From the NCBI RefSeq assembly GCF_913776015.1, contig NZ_CAJYMD010000010.1:1-64000 (forward strand): a DNA stretch of 64,000 nt. Reading direction: 5' to 3'. This document shows, piece after piece, positions 15,204-24,748 of this stretch (the first letter of the stretch is position 1; each line of letters starts with the position of its first letter). The position numbers and the translations under genes were made by a program. The notes under the pieces were generated by a model that did not search any database, was not told the DNA's origin, and worked only from the letters and a program-made list of their open reading frames with translations. This stretch comes from an uncultured Oxalicibacterium sp. (GTDB lineage: Bacteria > Pseudomonadota > Gammaproteobacteria > Burkholderiales > Burkholderiaceae_D).

Positions 15204-17099
15204 TTACTTGCGCGAAAACACCACCTGACACGGATCGGACTCGGGATTCGCACCGTCCCAGATCGAGGTCACGACGATACTGACACCGCTAGTCACAATC
15301 GCCGCGCCGATACGCGCCAGTGCCCCGACTGCGCCAGATTCATCCAGTCCCATTTCCGGCTTGGCGATACGCCCTGTGATCTTCACCTCGTTCGCAAAGG
15401 TGGAAATGCCAAGGCTGATACCCGAACGGGCGCGCACCTTGCCACGCAAATCCAGCGTCTGCTTGCGCATGTCCACCGTACCGCTGGTAAGCAACTGACT
15501 GGCATCGCTACGCGCGCCGACAATGCCAGATCCTTTGGCAACACCATCCTTGAAAGGCAGCTTGGCCGAAAAACAGGCCATGTCCACGCGTTTCGCATCC
15601 TTGGCAGAAAATAGGCCGTTCAGCCAGTATTCGGCCTGACCGGCTTGTGCCGAATCGATACGTGCCTGGCCAATATTGATATTGAGCGGGCCGGTGATAT
15701 TGGCTGCGAGTTCCTTCATGCTTTCGCCATGCGTTTCAACCCGCATGTCCACGCGCATACGCCCTTGATCTACACGCAGCTTCTTGCCGGTCTGCTTGAA
15801 CCATTGCGAGAGCAATGTCTTGTCCAGTTCCATATTCAGCCTGACGGCGCGACTTCTTGCGACAAACGTGGCGTCGCCCTGCACGCCACCATCGAGCAAG
15901 GTGCCTGAAAAAGCAGCCACGTCCATCGTGTCGTCGCGTGTACGCGCTTGTGCTCGCGCATCCTTGACTTCGATACCGTTGCGCAGGCGAAGCAGATCGA
16001 TGCGCGCATCAATACGGCCATCCATGCCCTGCAAAGCGCTCAGCAATGGCCACGGCAAGGGCTTGTCACGGAACAACTCATTGCTTGGCTTTTCCGGACC
16101 GGCGGGTCGTCCGGCGTCGAGCAAGGTTTGCCGCATGTCGATCAGATTGGCATGCAGATCGACGGCATAGGTTTGGCGACTGGTACTGCGATCAATCTGC
16201 AAGGCGCCCAGCAGCTGCAGCTTGCCCATTTCCAGTTTCAGATCGCTGATGTATAGCTTCCGGCCCGCCCCCTGTGCCTGCAAATCCAGTTTTAGCGGTA
16301 CCGGCGAACGTTGATCGAGCGCAAAGAAACGATAGGCAGACGCCAGCGAAGGCGCATTCATCGCCGCCGAAAAGGCGTAGCTTTGCGGTTCCAGGGAAAT
16401 CGGCAATGTTCCCTTGATCAGCAAGGTCGACTGATCGCTTTTGGCAAACAGCATACCGCCGGTACTGGCGCCTGGTTTGCCCAAGGCTGCGAGATCGTTG
16501 AATTCCGCTTTGAGGGTCAGGTCCTGATCGTTGCGTCGTAGTACGGCATCCAGCGCCACGTTACGCAAATGTGCAGAACCTTCGGCTTCCAGATGCGTGA
16601 TGTGGAGGGAATAGGGTTCTGCCTCAGCCTGGCGCCAGGTGACGGTACTGTTACGAATGCGCAGATCGGTCAGTTCGATATCGGATGCCTGCAAATGACG
16701 TTCGCCCGGCATGTCCCAGTTGCGCTGACCATCCTTGCCAATTTCAAAATTGGTCTGCAAACCATCGAAACGCAGGCTTTCGAGCACAAACTTGCCGCCA
16801 ATGAGTGGCAACAAGGCAAAACGTGCCTCGATGCGTGAGGAAACAAGCAAATGCGGGTCATGTGCCCATTCAGGATTGCTGACGCTGACATCACGTGCTT
16901 CCAGATGCGGGTAAGGCAATAGCGATACCGACAGATCGCCAACGCCGAGTTCGCGCCCCCAAGCTTGGCGTACCTTGTCTTGTGCAAATTGCTTGAGTTG
17001 CTCACCATCGGCCAGGCGATACAGGAAGACGGCAGCCAGTATCAGCAGCAGCGTTCCCGCTGCCGCACCGGCCCAAGCCCATTTCCGCCATTCGCGCAT
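15204..17099 (-). CDS. AsmA family protein
   Basis: 631 residues from ATG 17099 (MREWRKWAWAGAAAG); TTG 17117 would add six. An N-terminal membrane anchor (about residues 8-27) is followed by LSVSLLPYPHLEARDVSVSN, the AsmA N-terminal repeat. Near the C-terminus are the AsmA features AEYWLNGLFSA and VDMACFSAKLPFKDGVAKG. AsmA-like proteins form long beta-grooves that move phospholipids across the periplasm. Location next to psd fits envelope lipid biology. Confidence 0.85.
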   Translation of the reverse strand: MREWRKWAWAGAAAGTLLLILAAVFLYRLADGEQLKQFAQDKVRQAWGRELGVGDLSVSLLPYPHLEARDVSVSNPEWAHDPHLLVSSRIEARFALLPLIGGKFVLESLRFDGLQTNFEIGKDGQRNWDMPGERHLQASDIELTDLRIRNSTVTWRQAEAEPYSLHITHLEAEGSAHLRNVALDAVLRRNDQDLTLKAEFNDLAALGKPGASTGGMLFAKSDQSTLLIKGTLPISLEPQSYAFSAAMNAPSLASAYRFFALDQRSPVPLKLDLQAQGAGRKLYISDLKLEMGKLQLLGALQIDRSTSRQTYAVDLHANLIDMRQTLLDAGRPAGPEKPSNELFRDKPLPWPLLSALQGMDGRIDARIDLLRLRNGIEVKDARAQARTRDDTMDVAAFSGTLLDGGVQGDATFVARSRAVRLNMELDKTLLSQWFKQTGKKLRVDQGRMRVDMRVETHGESMKELAANITGPLNINIGQARIDSAQAGQAEYWLNGLFSAKDAKRVDMACFSAKLPFKDGVAKGSGIVGARSDASQLLTSGTVDMRKQTLDLRGKVRARSGISLGISTFANEVKITGRIAKPEMGLDESGAVGALARIGAAIVTSGVSIVVTSIWDGANPESDPCQVVFSRK

Positions 17100-17117
17100 A
17101 ACACCCCAGTTGATCAA

Positions 17118-17385
17118 GAAGGATCAACGCCATTCAGCCTAGCCAACAAAATCCAGCGAAACGATTCTGGATTCTGGCCAAGCGCTGCATTGCCGAGAGA
17201 ATGCAAGGCAAAACGCAGCAACGACACCAGAACGTTTTTGTTAGGTGCTTGTAGGCGCAATGATCCGATGGTCAGGGAGAATAGACGAGTTGACGCCGCA
17301 CGTCACGCCGTCAATCGCGCGACATGCGGTAGGAAATGGATGACAAATAAAAAAATGAAATAACGCGTTGGTGGCGATGTCTATG
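17118..17385. other. Intergenic region, no feature recognised
   Basis: These 268 bases separate the AsmA gene start from the nitronate monooxygenase-like stop, both on the minus strand. I see no supported gene, strong promoter or terminator. Confidence 0.5.
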
Positions 17386-18582
17386 TCAAGCCGCCTGCTC
17401 GACTGGCTGGCATGCCTGATGCTGCGCTGCGGGCTGAACGCCATGCAGCAGATAATCCATGAGGTCGCGCACGGAGTGCAATGCGCTACCGAATGGCAAA
17501 GGTTCGGAACTACGAAAGAACAACCCGCGCTCCAGATCGCCTTCGAGCGCAAAGGCCAGTTGGGTGTCGATACAGAACTGCCCCGCTTTCGCCAATCCAT
17601 CGCGCCAGCCGCATTGATGCAGGCAGTCGAAGCCCACGGTACATTCCTTGGGCGCCGCCTTGCTCTGCAATTTTTCCTCTTTTTCCAGATAGCGCGTCAG
17701 CCACGGCGTGCGCACCGCACGTGCTGGCAGGCCGGCACAACTCATGAAGGTAACGATATCGTCGGGCTTGGCACCGACCAGCACGCGCTTGAAGTTTTCG
17801 TGCGCATCGCCCTCCTTGGTTACCGCGAATGCCGTACCCAGTTGTACCGCACTGGCCCCCAATGCCAGCAGATCACGTACCTGCTCCGGTGTATGGATGC
17901 CGCCGGCAGCGATCAGCGGAATACGATCGCGAGCGATGCCGAGTTGATCGAACAGCGCCAGCGTACCTTCGATCACGACCGAAAACGCAAAGTGCGCATC
18001 GTTGACGCCTTCCAGCGTGGCTGCGCCAAGATGCCCGGCCGCGTAACGCGGATTTTCGATCACGATGGCATCCGGCAGGCGATCGCGGCGCATCCACTTC
18101 TTGAGAATCAGGCCGATACCGCGCACATCCGATAAGATCGGAATCAGCGCCACATTTGGAAAATCGGCTGCCAGTTCCGGCAGATCCATCGGCAGGCCGG
18201 CACCGACCACGATGGCATCTGCCCCGCTCTCGCACGACTGCCGGACGTAAGCGGCGTAATCGGCCACTGCCCGCATGATGTTTACCGCCACCATGCCGTT
18301 GCCTTGCGCCAGTTGCCTGGCCGCACGAATTTCGCGATCCAGAGCTACAAGATTGGCGGCATTGATGGCTTCCTTGTCGCGCGAATCGCCGGTTTGTGCC
18401 ATCAGGTCAGGATGATGACGACGCAAGTCCACGCTGGAAATGGTGCCCATTCCACCCAAGTGCGCGACATTGCCGGCGAGCCGATGGGCCGAAATGCCGA
18501 CGCCCATGCCACCTTGCACAATCGGCAGCAGCGGTTTGTTTCGGATGATCAGTTTGGGTAAGTCGGTTTGCAGCACAGTCAT
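17386..18582 (-). CDS. Nitronate monooxygenase-like FMN oxidoreductase
   Basis: 398 residues from ATG 18582 (MTVLQTDLPKLIIRNKPLL). The TIM-barrel NMO/2-nitropropane dioxygenase fold shows PIVQGGMGVGIS, DAIVVGAGLPMDLPELA, PLIAAGGIHTPEQV and GASAVQLGTAF for FMN binding. It probably oxidises alkyl nitronates or acts as an NAD(P)H-flavin oxidoreductase. A C-terminal extension rich in Cys (CTVGFDCLHQCGWRDG) is shared with a larger NMO-related subgroup. The upstream in-frame start at 18648 is less likely. Confidence 0.82.
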   Translation of the reverse strand: MTVLQTDLPKLIIRNKPLLPIVQGGMGVGISAHRLAGNVAHLGGMGTISSVDLRRHHPDLMAQTGDSRDKEAINAANLVALDREIRAARQLAQGNGMVAVNIMRAVADYAAYVRQSCESGADAIVVGAGLPMDLPELAADFPNVALIPILSDVRGIGLILKKWMRRDRLPDAIVIENPRYAAGHLGAATLEGVNDAHFAFSVVIEGTLALFDQLGIARDRIPLIAAGGIHTPEQVRDLLALGASAVQLGTAFAVTKEGDAHENFKRVLVGAKPDDIVTFMSCAGLPARAVRTPWLTRYLEKEEKLQSKAAPKECTVGFDCLHQCGWRDGLAKAGQFCIDTQLAFALEGDLERGLFFRSSEPLPFGSALHSVRDLMDYLLHGVQPAAQHQACQPVEQAA

Positions 18583-18738
18583 ATCCGCGAAAAATGAGAG
18601 ATGCCTGACTCTAGCAAAGCACTTCATGGGGCGATTGACATGGATCAAAAAGCACGGAGACTGTCGATATTGCTCAATCGTTGCTGAACCGAAATGCTAT
18701 TTCGTCGTCTCAGCAGCACCTTTCTGCCGGAGAGTGTC

Positions 18739-19437
18739 ATGTTTCGTCGCGCCCATAATGAAAAACACTACAGCCATCGCGTGGGCTGGTTGCGCGCTGC
18801 CGTACTGGGCGCCAATGACGGCATCATTTCCATTGCCTGCCTGTTGCTCGGCGTCGCTGCAGCGCAGGCCGGGCGCGAACAACTGCTGACTGCCGGCATT
18901 GCCGCCCTGGTGGCGGGTGCCATGTCGATGGCAGCCGGCGAATACGTGTCGGTCAGCTCGCAAGCCGATGCTGAACATGCTGATCTCGCCATCGAGAGTG
19001 AAGAGTTGCGCACGCAGCCGGATGCCGAACTGCACGAACTGACGCACATCTACATCAAACGTGGGGTCTCAAGTGATCTGGCACGCCAGGTTGCCGAACA
19101 ACTGACTGCGCACGATGCCTTACTTGCGCATGCCCGCGATGAACTGGGCATTCACGATGCTGGCCGTGCGCAGCCCTTGCAGGCGGCCATCACCTCTGCC
19201 ATTACCTTTGGTGCGGGCGCTGCACTTCCCGTCATTACGGCGATGCTGGTACCGGCATCGATGCTGATTTCCTCGCTGGCGCTGACGTCCCTGATTTTTC
19301 TGATCATTCTCGGTTCGCTGGCAGCTGCTGCCGGCGGAGCGCCTATCATGCGCGCAGCAGTACGCGTGGGCGTGTGGGGTGCCGTGGCAATGGCTGTCAC
19401 GGCGGGCGTCGGCCATCTGTTCGGCACTGTTGTATAG
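18739..19437 (+). CDS. VIT family (Ccc1-like) metal transporter
   Basis: 232 residues from ATG 18739, preceded by GGAGAG. It contains AVLGANDGIISIACLLLGVAAAQ and GAMSMAAGEYVSVSSQADAE, the conserved metal-binding helices of vacuolar iron transporter-like proteins, then a hydrophobic C-terminal half. It likely exports Fe2+ or Mn2+ from the cytoplasm. It is divergent from the NMO-like gene and precedes cbpA by 133 bases. The frame from 18694 adds 15 residues not typical of the family. Confidence 0.87.
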   Translation: MFRRAHNEKHYSHRVGWLRAAVLGANDGIISIACLLLGVAAAQAGREQLLTAGIAALVAGAMSMAAGEYVSVSSQADAEHADLAIESEELRTQPDAELHELTHIYIKRGVSSDLARQVAEQLTAHDALLAHARDELGIHDAGRAQPLQAAITSAITFGAGAALPVITAMLVPASMLISSLALTSLIFLIILGSLAAAAGGAPIMRAAVRVGVWGAVAMAVTAGVGHLFGTVV

Positions 19438-19477
19438 ATGTGCAATCGACTTGTATCAAGGCCGTGAGATGACAATG

Positions 19478-19505
19478 CTTGAAGCCGGACCAGGCGACCT
19501 CATCT
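19478..19505 (+). promoter_or_regulatory. Sigma-32 heat-shock type promoter of cbpA
   Basis: CTTGAA at 19478-19483 and CCTCATCT at 19498-19505 are separated by 14 bases. The E. coli sigma-32 consensus is CTTGAA-N13-17-CCCCATnT, so only one specified base differs. A start near 19512 gives a leader of about 59 bases before the DnaJ-like gene, which fits a heat-shock chaperone. Confidence 0.6.
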
Positions 19506-19570
19506 AGAACGACAACGGTTTTTCAGTATTTCTCTCTGTTCAGCATCCTTCACCGAAAAGGGCCTGATAC

Positions 19571-20527
19571 ATGAAATTCAAGGATTATTACGAAACGCTG
19601 GGTGTCTCACGCGACGCCAGCCAGGATGACATCAAGAGCGCCTACCGTAAGCTGGCGCGTAAATATCACCCCGACGTCAGCAAGGAAGCGGATGCTGAAG
19701 CACGCTTCAAGGAAATCGGCGAAGCCTACAAGGTGCTCAAGGATGCCGAGTCACGCGCCTCCTACGATCGCCTTGGCGCCAATTGGCAAAACGGCCAGGA
19801 TTTCCAGCCTCCCGGTGGTGATGCCGGTTTCGATTTCCGCAGTTACGCCGGTGGTGCTGGCGGTGCAGGTACGGCTGGCGGTTTTGAAGGCATGGATTTC
19901 GGTGATTTTTTTGAACAGATGTTCAGCCGTCAGGCCAGTGGTCGTAGTCAGCAACGCACGATGCAAATGCCGGGCGAGGATGTGCATGCGCGTATCGAAA
20001 TCGATCTGGAAGATGCCTATCGCGGCGCCGAACGCACGATTTCGTTACGCATGCCCGACATCGACGAACACGGGCATCACGTCCAGCGCGAACGCAGCTT
20101 GCGCGTCACAATTCCGAAAGGTGTACGCGCAGGACAAAACTTGCGCTTGAGCGGCCAAGGTGGCCCCGGCTTCAATGGCGGCAAGGTTGGCGATCTGTAT
20201 CTGGAAATTGCCTTCCGCTCGCACGCACGTTATCGCGTGGATGGTCGTGACGTCTATCTCAATTTGCCGCTGGCCCCATGGGAGGCGGCGCTGGGAGCCA
20301 GCATCGGTGTCGACACACCAGACGGCAAGGTCGAAGTGACGATTCCATCCAATTCGGCCGCAGGCCGCAAGTTGCGCCTCAAGGGGCGCGGTATTCCCGG
20401 CAAGTCGCCTGGCGACCTGTACGTCGTGCTGAATATCGTCTTGCCACCCGCGCATAGCGAAGCAGACAAACAAGCCTATCGCACATGGCAGGCCGCATTC
20501 GATTTCAATCCGCGTGCCGCATTGTAA
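19571..20527 (+). CDS. cbpA: DnaJ-like curved DNA-binding protein/co-chaperone CbpA
   Basis: 318 residues. The N-terminal J-domain (1-70) has the DnaK-stimulating HPD at 33-35 in [11 protein letters not shown] glycine-rich linker (about 80-120) and two C-terminal beta domains follow; no zinc-finger is present, as in CbpA. It works with DnaK and may bind curved DNA. cbpM follows 11 bases downstream with a strong ribosome site, and a sigma-32-like promoter precedes it. A paralogue lies at 31038. Confidence 0.92.
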   Translation: MKFKDYYETLGVSRDASQDDIKSAYRKLARKYHPDVSKEADAEARFKEIGEAYKVLKDAESRASYDRLGANWQNGQDFQPPGGDAGFDFRSYAGGAGGAGTAGGFEGMDFGDFFEQMFSRQASGRSQQRTMQMPGEDVHARIEIDLEDAYRGAERTISLRMPDIDEHGHHVQRERSLRVTIPKGVRAGQNLRLSGQGGPGFNGGKVGDLYLEIAFRSHARYRVDGRDVYLNLPLAPWEAALGASIGVDTPDGKVEVTIPSNSAAGRKLRLKGRGIPGKSPGDLYVVLNIVLPPAHSEADKQAYRTWQAAFDFNPRAAL

Positions 20528-20538
20528 GGAGGAGAGAC

Positions 20539-20889
20539 ATGAACCAGACCGTGATTCGACACGTGCATGCACAACTCATCGACGACGACATCACCCTCAC
20601 GCTGACCGAACTCTGTCACAGTTGCCACGCCACGCACGATACGGTGTCGAGCTGGGTAAGCGAAGGTGTGCTGGTGCCTTCGTTAGGTGAATCGAGTAAC
20701 GAACCCGATGGTAGCGAGCCGGCTAACTGGCGCTTCAACGGCACGATGTTGCGGCGTGCCCGACTGGCACGGCAGATGGCAGACGACATGGAAATCAATG
20801 CAGCAGGCATCGCGCTGGCGCTCGATCTGCTGGAGCGCATCGACAGCCTGCATGCCCAACTGGCACGACTCGGACATCGCACAGGATGA
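20539..20889 (+). CDS. cbpM: Chaperone modulator CbpM-like protein
   Basis: 116 residues from ATG 20539, with an excellent Shine-Dalgarno AAGGAGGAGAGAC just before it. It has a MerR-like N-terminal helical region, LTLTELCHSCHATHDTVSSW, and an I-A-L-A-L-D-L-L helix near the end, typical of CbpM. CbpM binds the J-domain of CbpA and blocks its action on DnaK. Adjacent position and size support the call. The frame from 20485 overlaps cbpA and is unlikely. Confidence 0.85.
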   Translation: MNQTVIRHVHAQLIDDDITLTLTELCHSCHATHDTVSSWVSEGVLVPSLGESSNEPDGSEPANWRFNGTMLRRARLARQMADDMEINAAGIALALDLLERIDSLHAQLARLGHRTG

Positions 20890-20934
20890 TTCGGCATATC
20901 TGCTCCTGAATACATCAATGCGTCACGGGTAGCA

Positions 20935-20959
20935 GGAAAAGGTGTGCGAATCCTTTTCC
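20935..20959. terminator. Stem-loop between convergent cbpM and hlyD-like genes
   Basis: GGAAAAGG (20935-20942) pairs with CCTTTTCC (20952-20959) over a 9-base loop. It lies between the two converging stops. No clear U-tract follows, so termination is only suggested. Confidence 0.4.
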
Positions 20960-20965
20960 CAGATG

Positions 20966-21847
20966 TCAGGCAGATCGCGCGTTTTTCTTGTGCAACACGG
21001 TGACCGTACACGTCATGCCGGCAATCAATGCCTGCGCATCATCGGGATTGTCGAAGTTGATGCGCACCGGAATGCGTTGTGCAAGACGCACCCAGTTGAA
21101 GGTCGGGTTTACATCTGCCAGCAATTCCCTGCCAACCGCAGCATCGCGATCGGTAATGCCGCGCGAGATACTCTCGATATGCCCCGGTAACACGCGGTCG
21201 CTGCTCATCAAGCGAATTTCCACGGCATCTCCGACAGCCAGATACGGCAGTTTGGTTTCCTCGAAATAACCGCTGACGTGAAACGAATGGCTATCGATGA
21301 GCGCCAGTTGCGCCGTACCCGCTGCGGCAAAATCGCCGACATGCACACGCAGGTTTGTAATGTAGCCATCGACCGAAGCGCGAACTTCAGTGCGCTCCAG
21401 ATTCAGGCGTGCCGTATCGCGTGCCGCAAGCGCCGCACGATAGCGGGCGCTGGAAGTGGCGGCTTGTGCCACGGCTGATTCCCGGTTCTCGGCACTGACT
21501 ACCGCCGCGTCCAGCGCTTGGCGACGCGCGGCTTCCTTGCCACGCAAGCTCTTCTCGCTCTGCTGCGCAGCCAGCATGGCTTCCGCTTCCGCCAAGGCAT
21601 GCTCGTAGCGCGCGCGATCAATGCGGAATAGCACTTCGCCCTTGTGGACGAACTGGTTGTCGCGCACGTCAACGCTGGCGACTACACCTGCAACGTCCGG
21701 GGCGACATGGATGATATCGGCCTTGATGCGACCGTCGCGTGTCCACGGCGACATCATGTTGTCGTCCCACAGATATTTTCCGAGGAGGACGGCCATCAAC
21801 ACGATAACGGCCGTGATCAGATAACGCGGTGAAAAGGAAATACGCAT
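20966..21847 (-). CDS. HlyD family periplasmic adaptor of FUSC efflux system (AaeA-like)
   Basis: 293 residues. One N-terminal membrane segment (ITAVIVLMAVLLGKYLW) is followed by MSPWTRDGRIKADIIHVAPDVAG, the canonical start of AaeA/EmrA-type adaptors. A helical hairpin rich in Ala/Arg/Glu and a lipoyl-beta barrel region (VDGYITNLRVHVGDF) come next. It links the inner-membrane pump to the outer-membrane channel. It is the last gene of the minus-strand operon starting at 26229. Confidence 0.88.
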   Translation of the reverse strand: MRISFSPRYLITAVIVLMAVLLGKYLWDDNMMSPWTRDGRIKADIIHVAPDVAGVVASVDVRDNQFVHKGEVLFRIDRARYEHALAEAEAMLAAQQSEKSLRGKEAARRQALDAAVVSAENRESAVAQAATSSARYRAALAARDTARLNLERTEVRASVDGYITNLRVHVGDFAAAGTAQLALIDSHSFHVSGYFEETKLPYLAVGDAVEIRLMSSDRVLPGHIESISRGITDRDAAVGRELLADVNPTFNWVRLAQRIPVRINFDNPDDAQALIAGMTCTVTVLHKKNARSA

Positions 21848-21859
21848 GGCAAACTCGAC

Positions 21860-22060
21860 TCAATAAAGGATCAGCGCCAGCACGCCGAACAGGCACACCA
21901 GCAACGAAAGACGAAAAAGCGAACGGTGCCAGACCATTCGATAGATACCGAAATGTCCGCATGCCCAATCCAGCACGACATGCAGCGCGGCGCTGAGCAA
22001 GAACACCAGTAACAAGGACGGCATGAAAATGCCGAACAGGGAAATTTCACGCGGCAACAT
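21860..22060 (-). CDS. DUF1656 small membrane protein (AaeX-like)
   Basis: 66 residues with two hydrophobic segments and the DUF1656 start MLPREISLFGIFMPSLLLVF. These proteins always accompany FUSC/HlyD aromatic-acid pumps; their role is unknown. The start overlaps the FUSC gene's end by 14 bases, and the hlyD-like start lies 12 bases beyond its stop. Confidence 0.85.
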   Translation of the reverse strand: MLPREISLFGIFMPSLLLVFLLSAALHVVLDWACGHFGIYRMVWHRSLFRLSLLVCLFGVLALILY

Positions 22061-24248
22061 GATCTGTTTCTCCGGAAAGCTGTGCGACTTGCGAAAAATC
22101 GTTCATATCCGCAAGCGAGGTATGCAGCAAATGCAAATCGGTCAGCACACTTTGCAGCAATGCGGTATCGGCAGATGAGGCGGATAACATGACCTGTCGC
22201 GTCAGGCGCCCTGCTTCGCCAATGGCTGCCAGCGCCTTGTCCTGACCAACCTTGCCCTGCGAGGCAAATACCTGCAAGACGGTCTTGGCGCACATCTGCA
22301 ATGCATGCTGCACGTCGGCATGCAGCGTCAAGCGGATAGCGCTCTGCTGCAAATTCAGCAAGGCATGGCCGGCTTCCAGCAGCGTAATCGCCAGATTCAA
22401 GGTGCGGCGTGTACGTGCATCGGCTATGCCACGCAGACCCATGTGCAACTGATTCAGCAAATCGCGTACACGACTTTCAAAACGGTGACGGAGCATGCCT
22501 ACATCGCGACCACCAAGCCGTTCCGCCTCGCGCCACAAAGCACGCTCGATATGCACACGTGCACCTTGCCGATGCCGTGGCAAAATCAACGCAAACATGC
22601 ATGCTGCCAGCACCAACCCTACGATCTGGGCAATGCTGTCGTTGAGAAAGCTGGCGACATCGAAACGCATCATGTTTTCCGGTGCGACCATCTGCGCAAA
22701 CATCAGGTTGAAGCCTATGCCAATTCCCATGATCGATTTCCACGTACTTGCATAGGCACCCGCGAGCAGGAACGGCGCCATCGCCAGTACCAGCATGTCA
22801 TACCCTTCCACGTGATTGAGCAGGAAAAAGGCGCAAACGAAGGCAAACGGCAAGGCCAGCGCAAAACCGAAGGTAGTCTGTCGAATCATGCCGCCGGGGT
22901 TGGGCGACGACGATGCCAGTCCACAAAAAATCACGGCAATGATCACCGCCCCGGCAGCGCTCGGCCAGTTGAATGCATGCCATGCCAGCGCGAGCAACAG
23001 CAAGGCTGCGGCACTACGCAAGCCGGCGGCAACGGCAATCATCGGTGGCGTGCTGGCGCTGTAGGCCGCGGCTTTTATCTGTCCTTCCGGCGCTGTCAGC
23101 GTCAAACGACCTGCGAGGGCATGAAAGGCATTGACCATTGTCAGCAATTCGTCCTGCAAACGCTGAAACAGTTCCAACGCCGTTTCCATCGCCAGTTTCC
23201 GTTCTGCGCCTTGCGTCTGCTGCAGGAAGGTTTGCTTTGCCTGCGCTACCTGCTGGCGTAACAGAAAATGTTGCTCGCGCAGACGACCCGCCGTGACACC
23301 GGCTTCGGCCGCGGTTCGTGCAGGTACGCCATCGATGAACAACGCGTCTGCCAACGAGGCATACAAGGTCTGCATCTGGTCGGCAATCTCGGTATGCCCT
23401 TCCTTGCGCAAACGATGCATGAGGCGATGCAATGTATGAAACGTCGTCAGTGTCACCATCGCCGCAGAATTGAAGGCATGCAGTTGACGACTGCGCACAC
23501 GCACATCGCCCGCCTCGAACCAGGATGCGGCACGACCGGATTCCAGCGCAGCCACATCGGCAGCAAATTGCAGATGGCGCATTTCCATCTGCCTATCGTC
23601 AAGTCTTCCCTGCATGGCATCGTGACAAAGCTGGATGACATTGTGATACAGGCCACGTACCGATTGCACGAGCTGGTCGCTCTGATGCCGTGGAAACAGG
23701 GCATCGTTGACGAAGGCCGCGCACAAAATGCCCACGCTGATTTCCGTCACGCGCGAGATAGCCAGATCGAATACGTGCAAAGGTGCATCGATGGCAGGCA
23801 CGGCGATCATGCAAGCCGTATAACCTGCCAGGACGAAACCGTAGGAACGTGCATTACGCATCAATGCCGAACCGCTCGTGCAGACCGCAACCCAACATGC
23901 CAATGCAAGAAACAGCAGCACGGGTTGCTGCGGAAAGACGGCAAGAATCATCAGTGCCACCAGACAACCGACCAATGTACCTGCCAGCCGGTAGATACTT
24001 TTTTCGAGCGCTTGACCACTGCTGGGCAAGGCGACGATGAACACCGTCATCATGGCGCTGCGCGGTGAATCGAAACCGAGCCGAAACGCGATCCACAATG
24101 CCAGAAATGCCGCAATCAATGTCTTGATGGCGAATAGCCAGCGCTGCCCTTCCGAAGCCAGCCAATCATCGCCCATCACGCGTACGCGTTGCATCCACGA
24201 CATGCGTAATGCGTGTGTATTTGGCTGTGAGCTGTCGGAATGCGCCAT
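22047..24248 (-). CDS. FUSC family inner-membrane efflux protein (AaeB-like)
   Basis: 733 residues with two clusters of membrane helices, each followed by a cytoplasmic helical region. SPRSAMMTVFIVALPSSGQ and the second-half ANPMIAVAAG-type region match the FUSC/AaeB (YccS-related) family. The family exports aromatic carboxylic acids or similar anions. Upstream marR ends 5 bases before this start, downstream the DUF1656 gene overlaps. Confidence 0.9.
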   Translation of the reverse strand: MAHSDSSQPNTHALRMSWMQRVRVMGDDWLASEGQRWLFAIKTLIAAFLALWIAFRLGFDSPRSAMMTVFIVALPSSGQALEKSIYRLAGTLVGCLVALMILAVFPQQPVLLFLALACWVAVCTSGSALMRNARSYGFVLAGYTACMIAVPAIDAPLHVFDLAISRVTEISVGILCAAFVNDALFPRHQSDQLVQSVRGLYHNVIQLCHDAMQGRLDDRQMEMRHLQFAADVAALESGRAASWFEAGDVRVRSRQLHAFNSAAMVTLTTFHTLHRLMHRLRKEGHTEIADQMQTLYASLADALFIDGVPARTAAEAGVTAGRLREQHFLLRQQVAQAKQTFLQQTQGAERKLAMETALELFQRLQDELLTMVNAFHALAGRLTLTAPEGQIKAAAYSASTPPMIAVAAGLRSAAALLLLALAWHAFNWPSAAGAVIIAVIFCGLASSSPNPGGMIRQTTFGFALALPFAFVCAFFLLNHVEGYDMLVLAMAPFLLAGAYASTWKSIMGIGIGFNLMFAQMVAPENMMRFDVASFLNDSIAQIVGLVLAACMFALILPRHRQGARVHIERALWREAERLGGRDVGMLRHRFESRVRDLLNQLHMGLRGIADARTRRTLNLAITLLEAGHALLNLQQSAIRLTLHADVQHALQMCAKTVLQVFASQGKVGQDKALAAIGEAGRLTRQVMLSASSADTALLQSVLTDLHLLHTSLADMNDFSQVAQLSGETDHVAA

Positions 24249-24253
24249 GACGC

Positions 24254-24748
24254 TTAGCGTTCGCCCATGTTTGTCAGTTGCTTGCGCAGCAAGGCTTCCA
24301 GTTTTTTCTGGTCAGATTCAGTGATGCCGTCATACGTCTGGTGCAACAGCTTCCAGTAATCGGGCGAAACGTCTTCCACATGCTTGCGCCCGGCTTCTGT
24401 CAGGCTGATGACCACACTACGCCGGTCTTCGACACTGAAACGACGCTGGATCAGTCCCTGTTTTTCAAGATCGTCGCAGATACGCGTGAGATTGGCCGGC
24501 TTTTCGGAACAGGCTTCGCTCAGCTCCGATGCCCGTTGGGTTTCATCTTCCGAGCCATACAACACCATCAATACGGTATAGCCGACGGTGGTCAGCCCAT
24601 ACTGTTTCATGACGGCATTCAACTGGTCCTGGGTGCGTTTCTGAATGTGGTAAGCTAGACGACTCAAGGTCACCAGTTGTCGAGGATGGGACGGCATGCG
24701 TTCGGTACAACGTGCGATGCGCAACTCGGTCTTGTCGAAAGTGTTCAT
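24254..24748 (-). CDS. MarR family transcriptional regulator of the efflux operon
   Basis: 164 residues, with the winged helix around RASELSEACSEKPANLTRICDDL and the wing QRRFSVEDRRSVVISLTEAG. MarR repressors respond to aromatic compounds, which fits the FUSC pump. Its ATG overlaps the stop of the outer-membrane factor gene (ATGA at 24745-24748). It is thus encoded second in the operon it probably controls. The palindrome at 26264-26275 is a candidate site. Confidence 0.88.
   Translation of the reverse strand: MNTFDKTELRIARCTERMPSHPRQLVTLSRLAYHIQKRTQDQLNAVMKQYGLTTVGYTVLMVLYGSEDETQRASELSEACSEKPANLTRICDDLEKQGLIQRRFSVEDRRSVVISLTEAGRKHVEDVSPDYWKLLHQTYDGITESDQKKLEALLRKQLTNMGER

Noticed and set aside
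22305-23261. 318-codon plus-strand frame inside the FUSC gene
   Set aside because: It is a shadow of the FUSC gene, His/Arg/Gln-rich and without domains.
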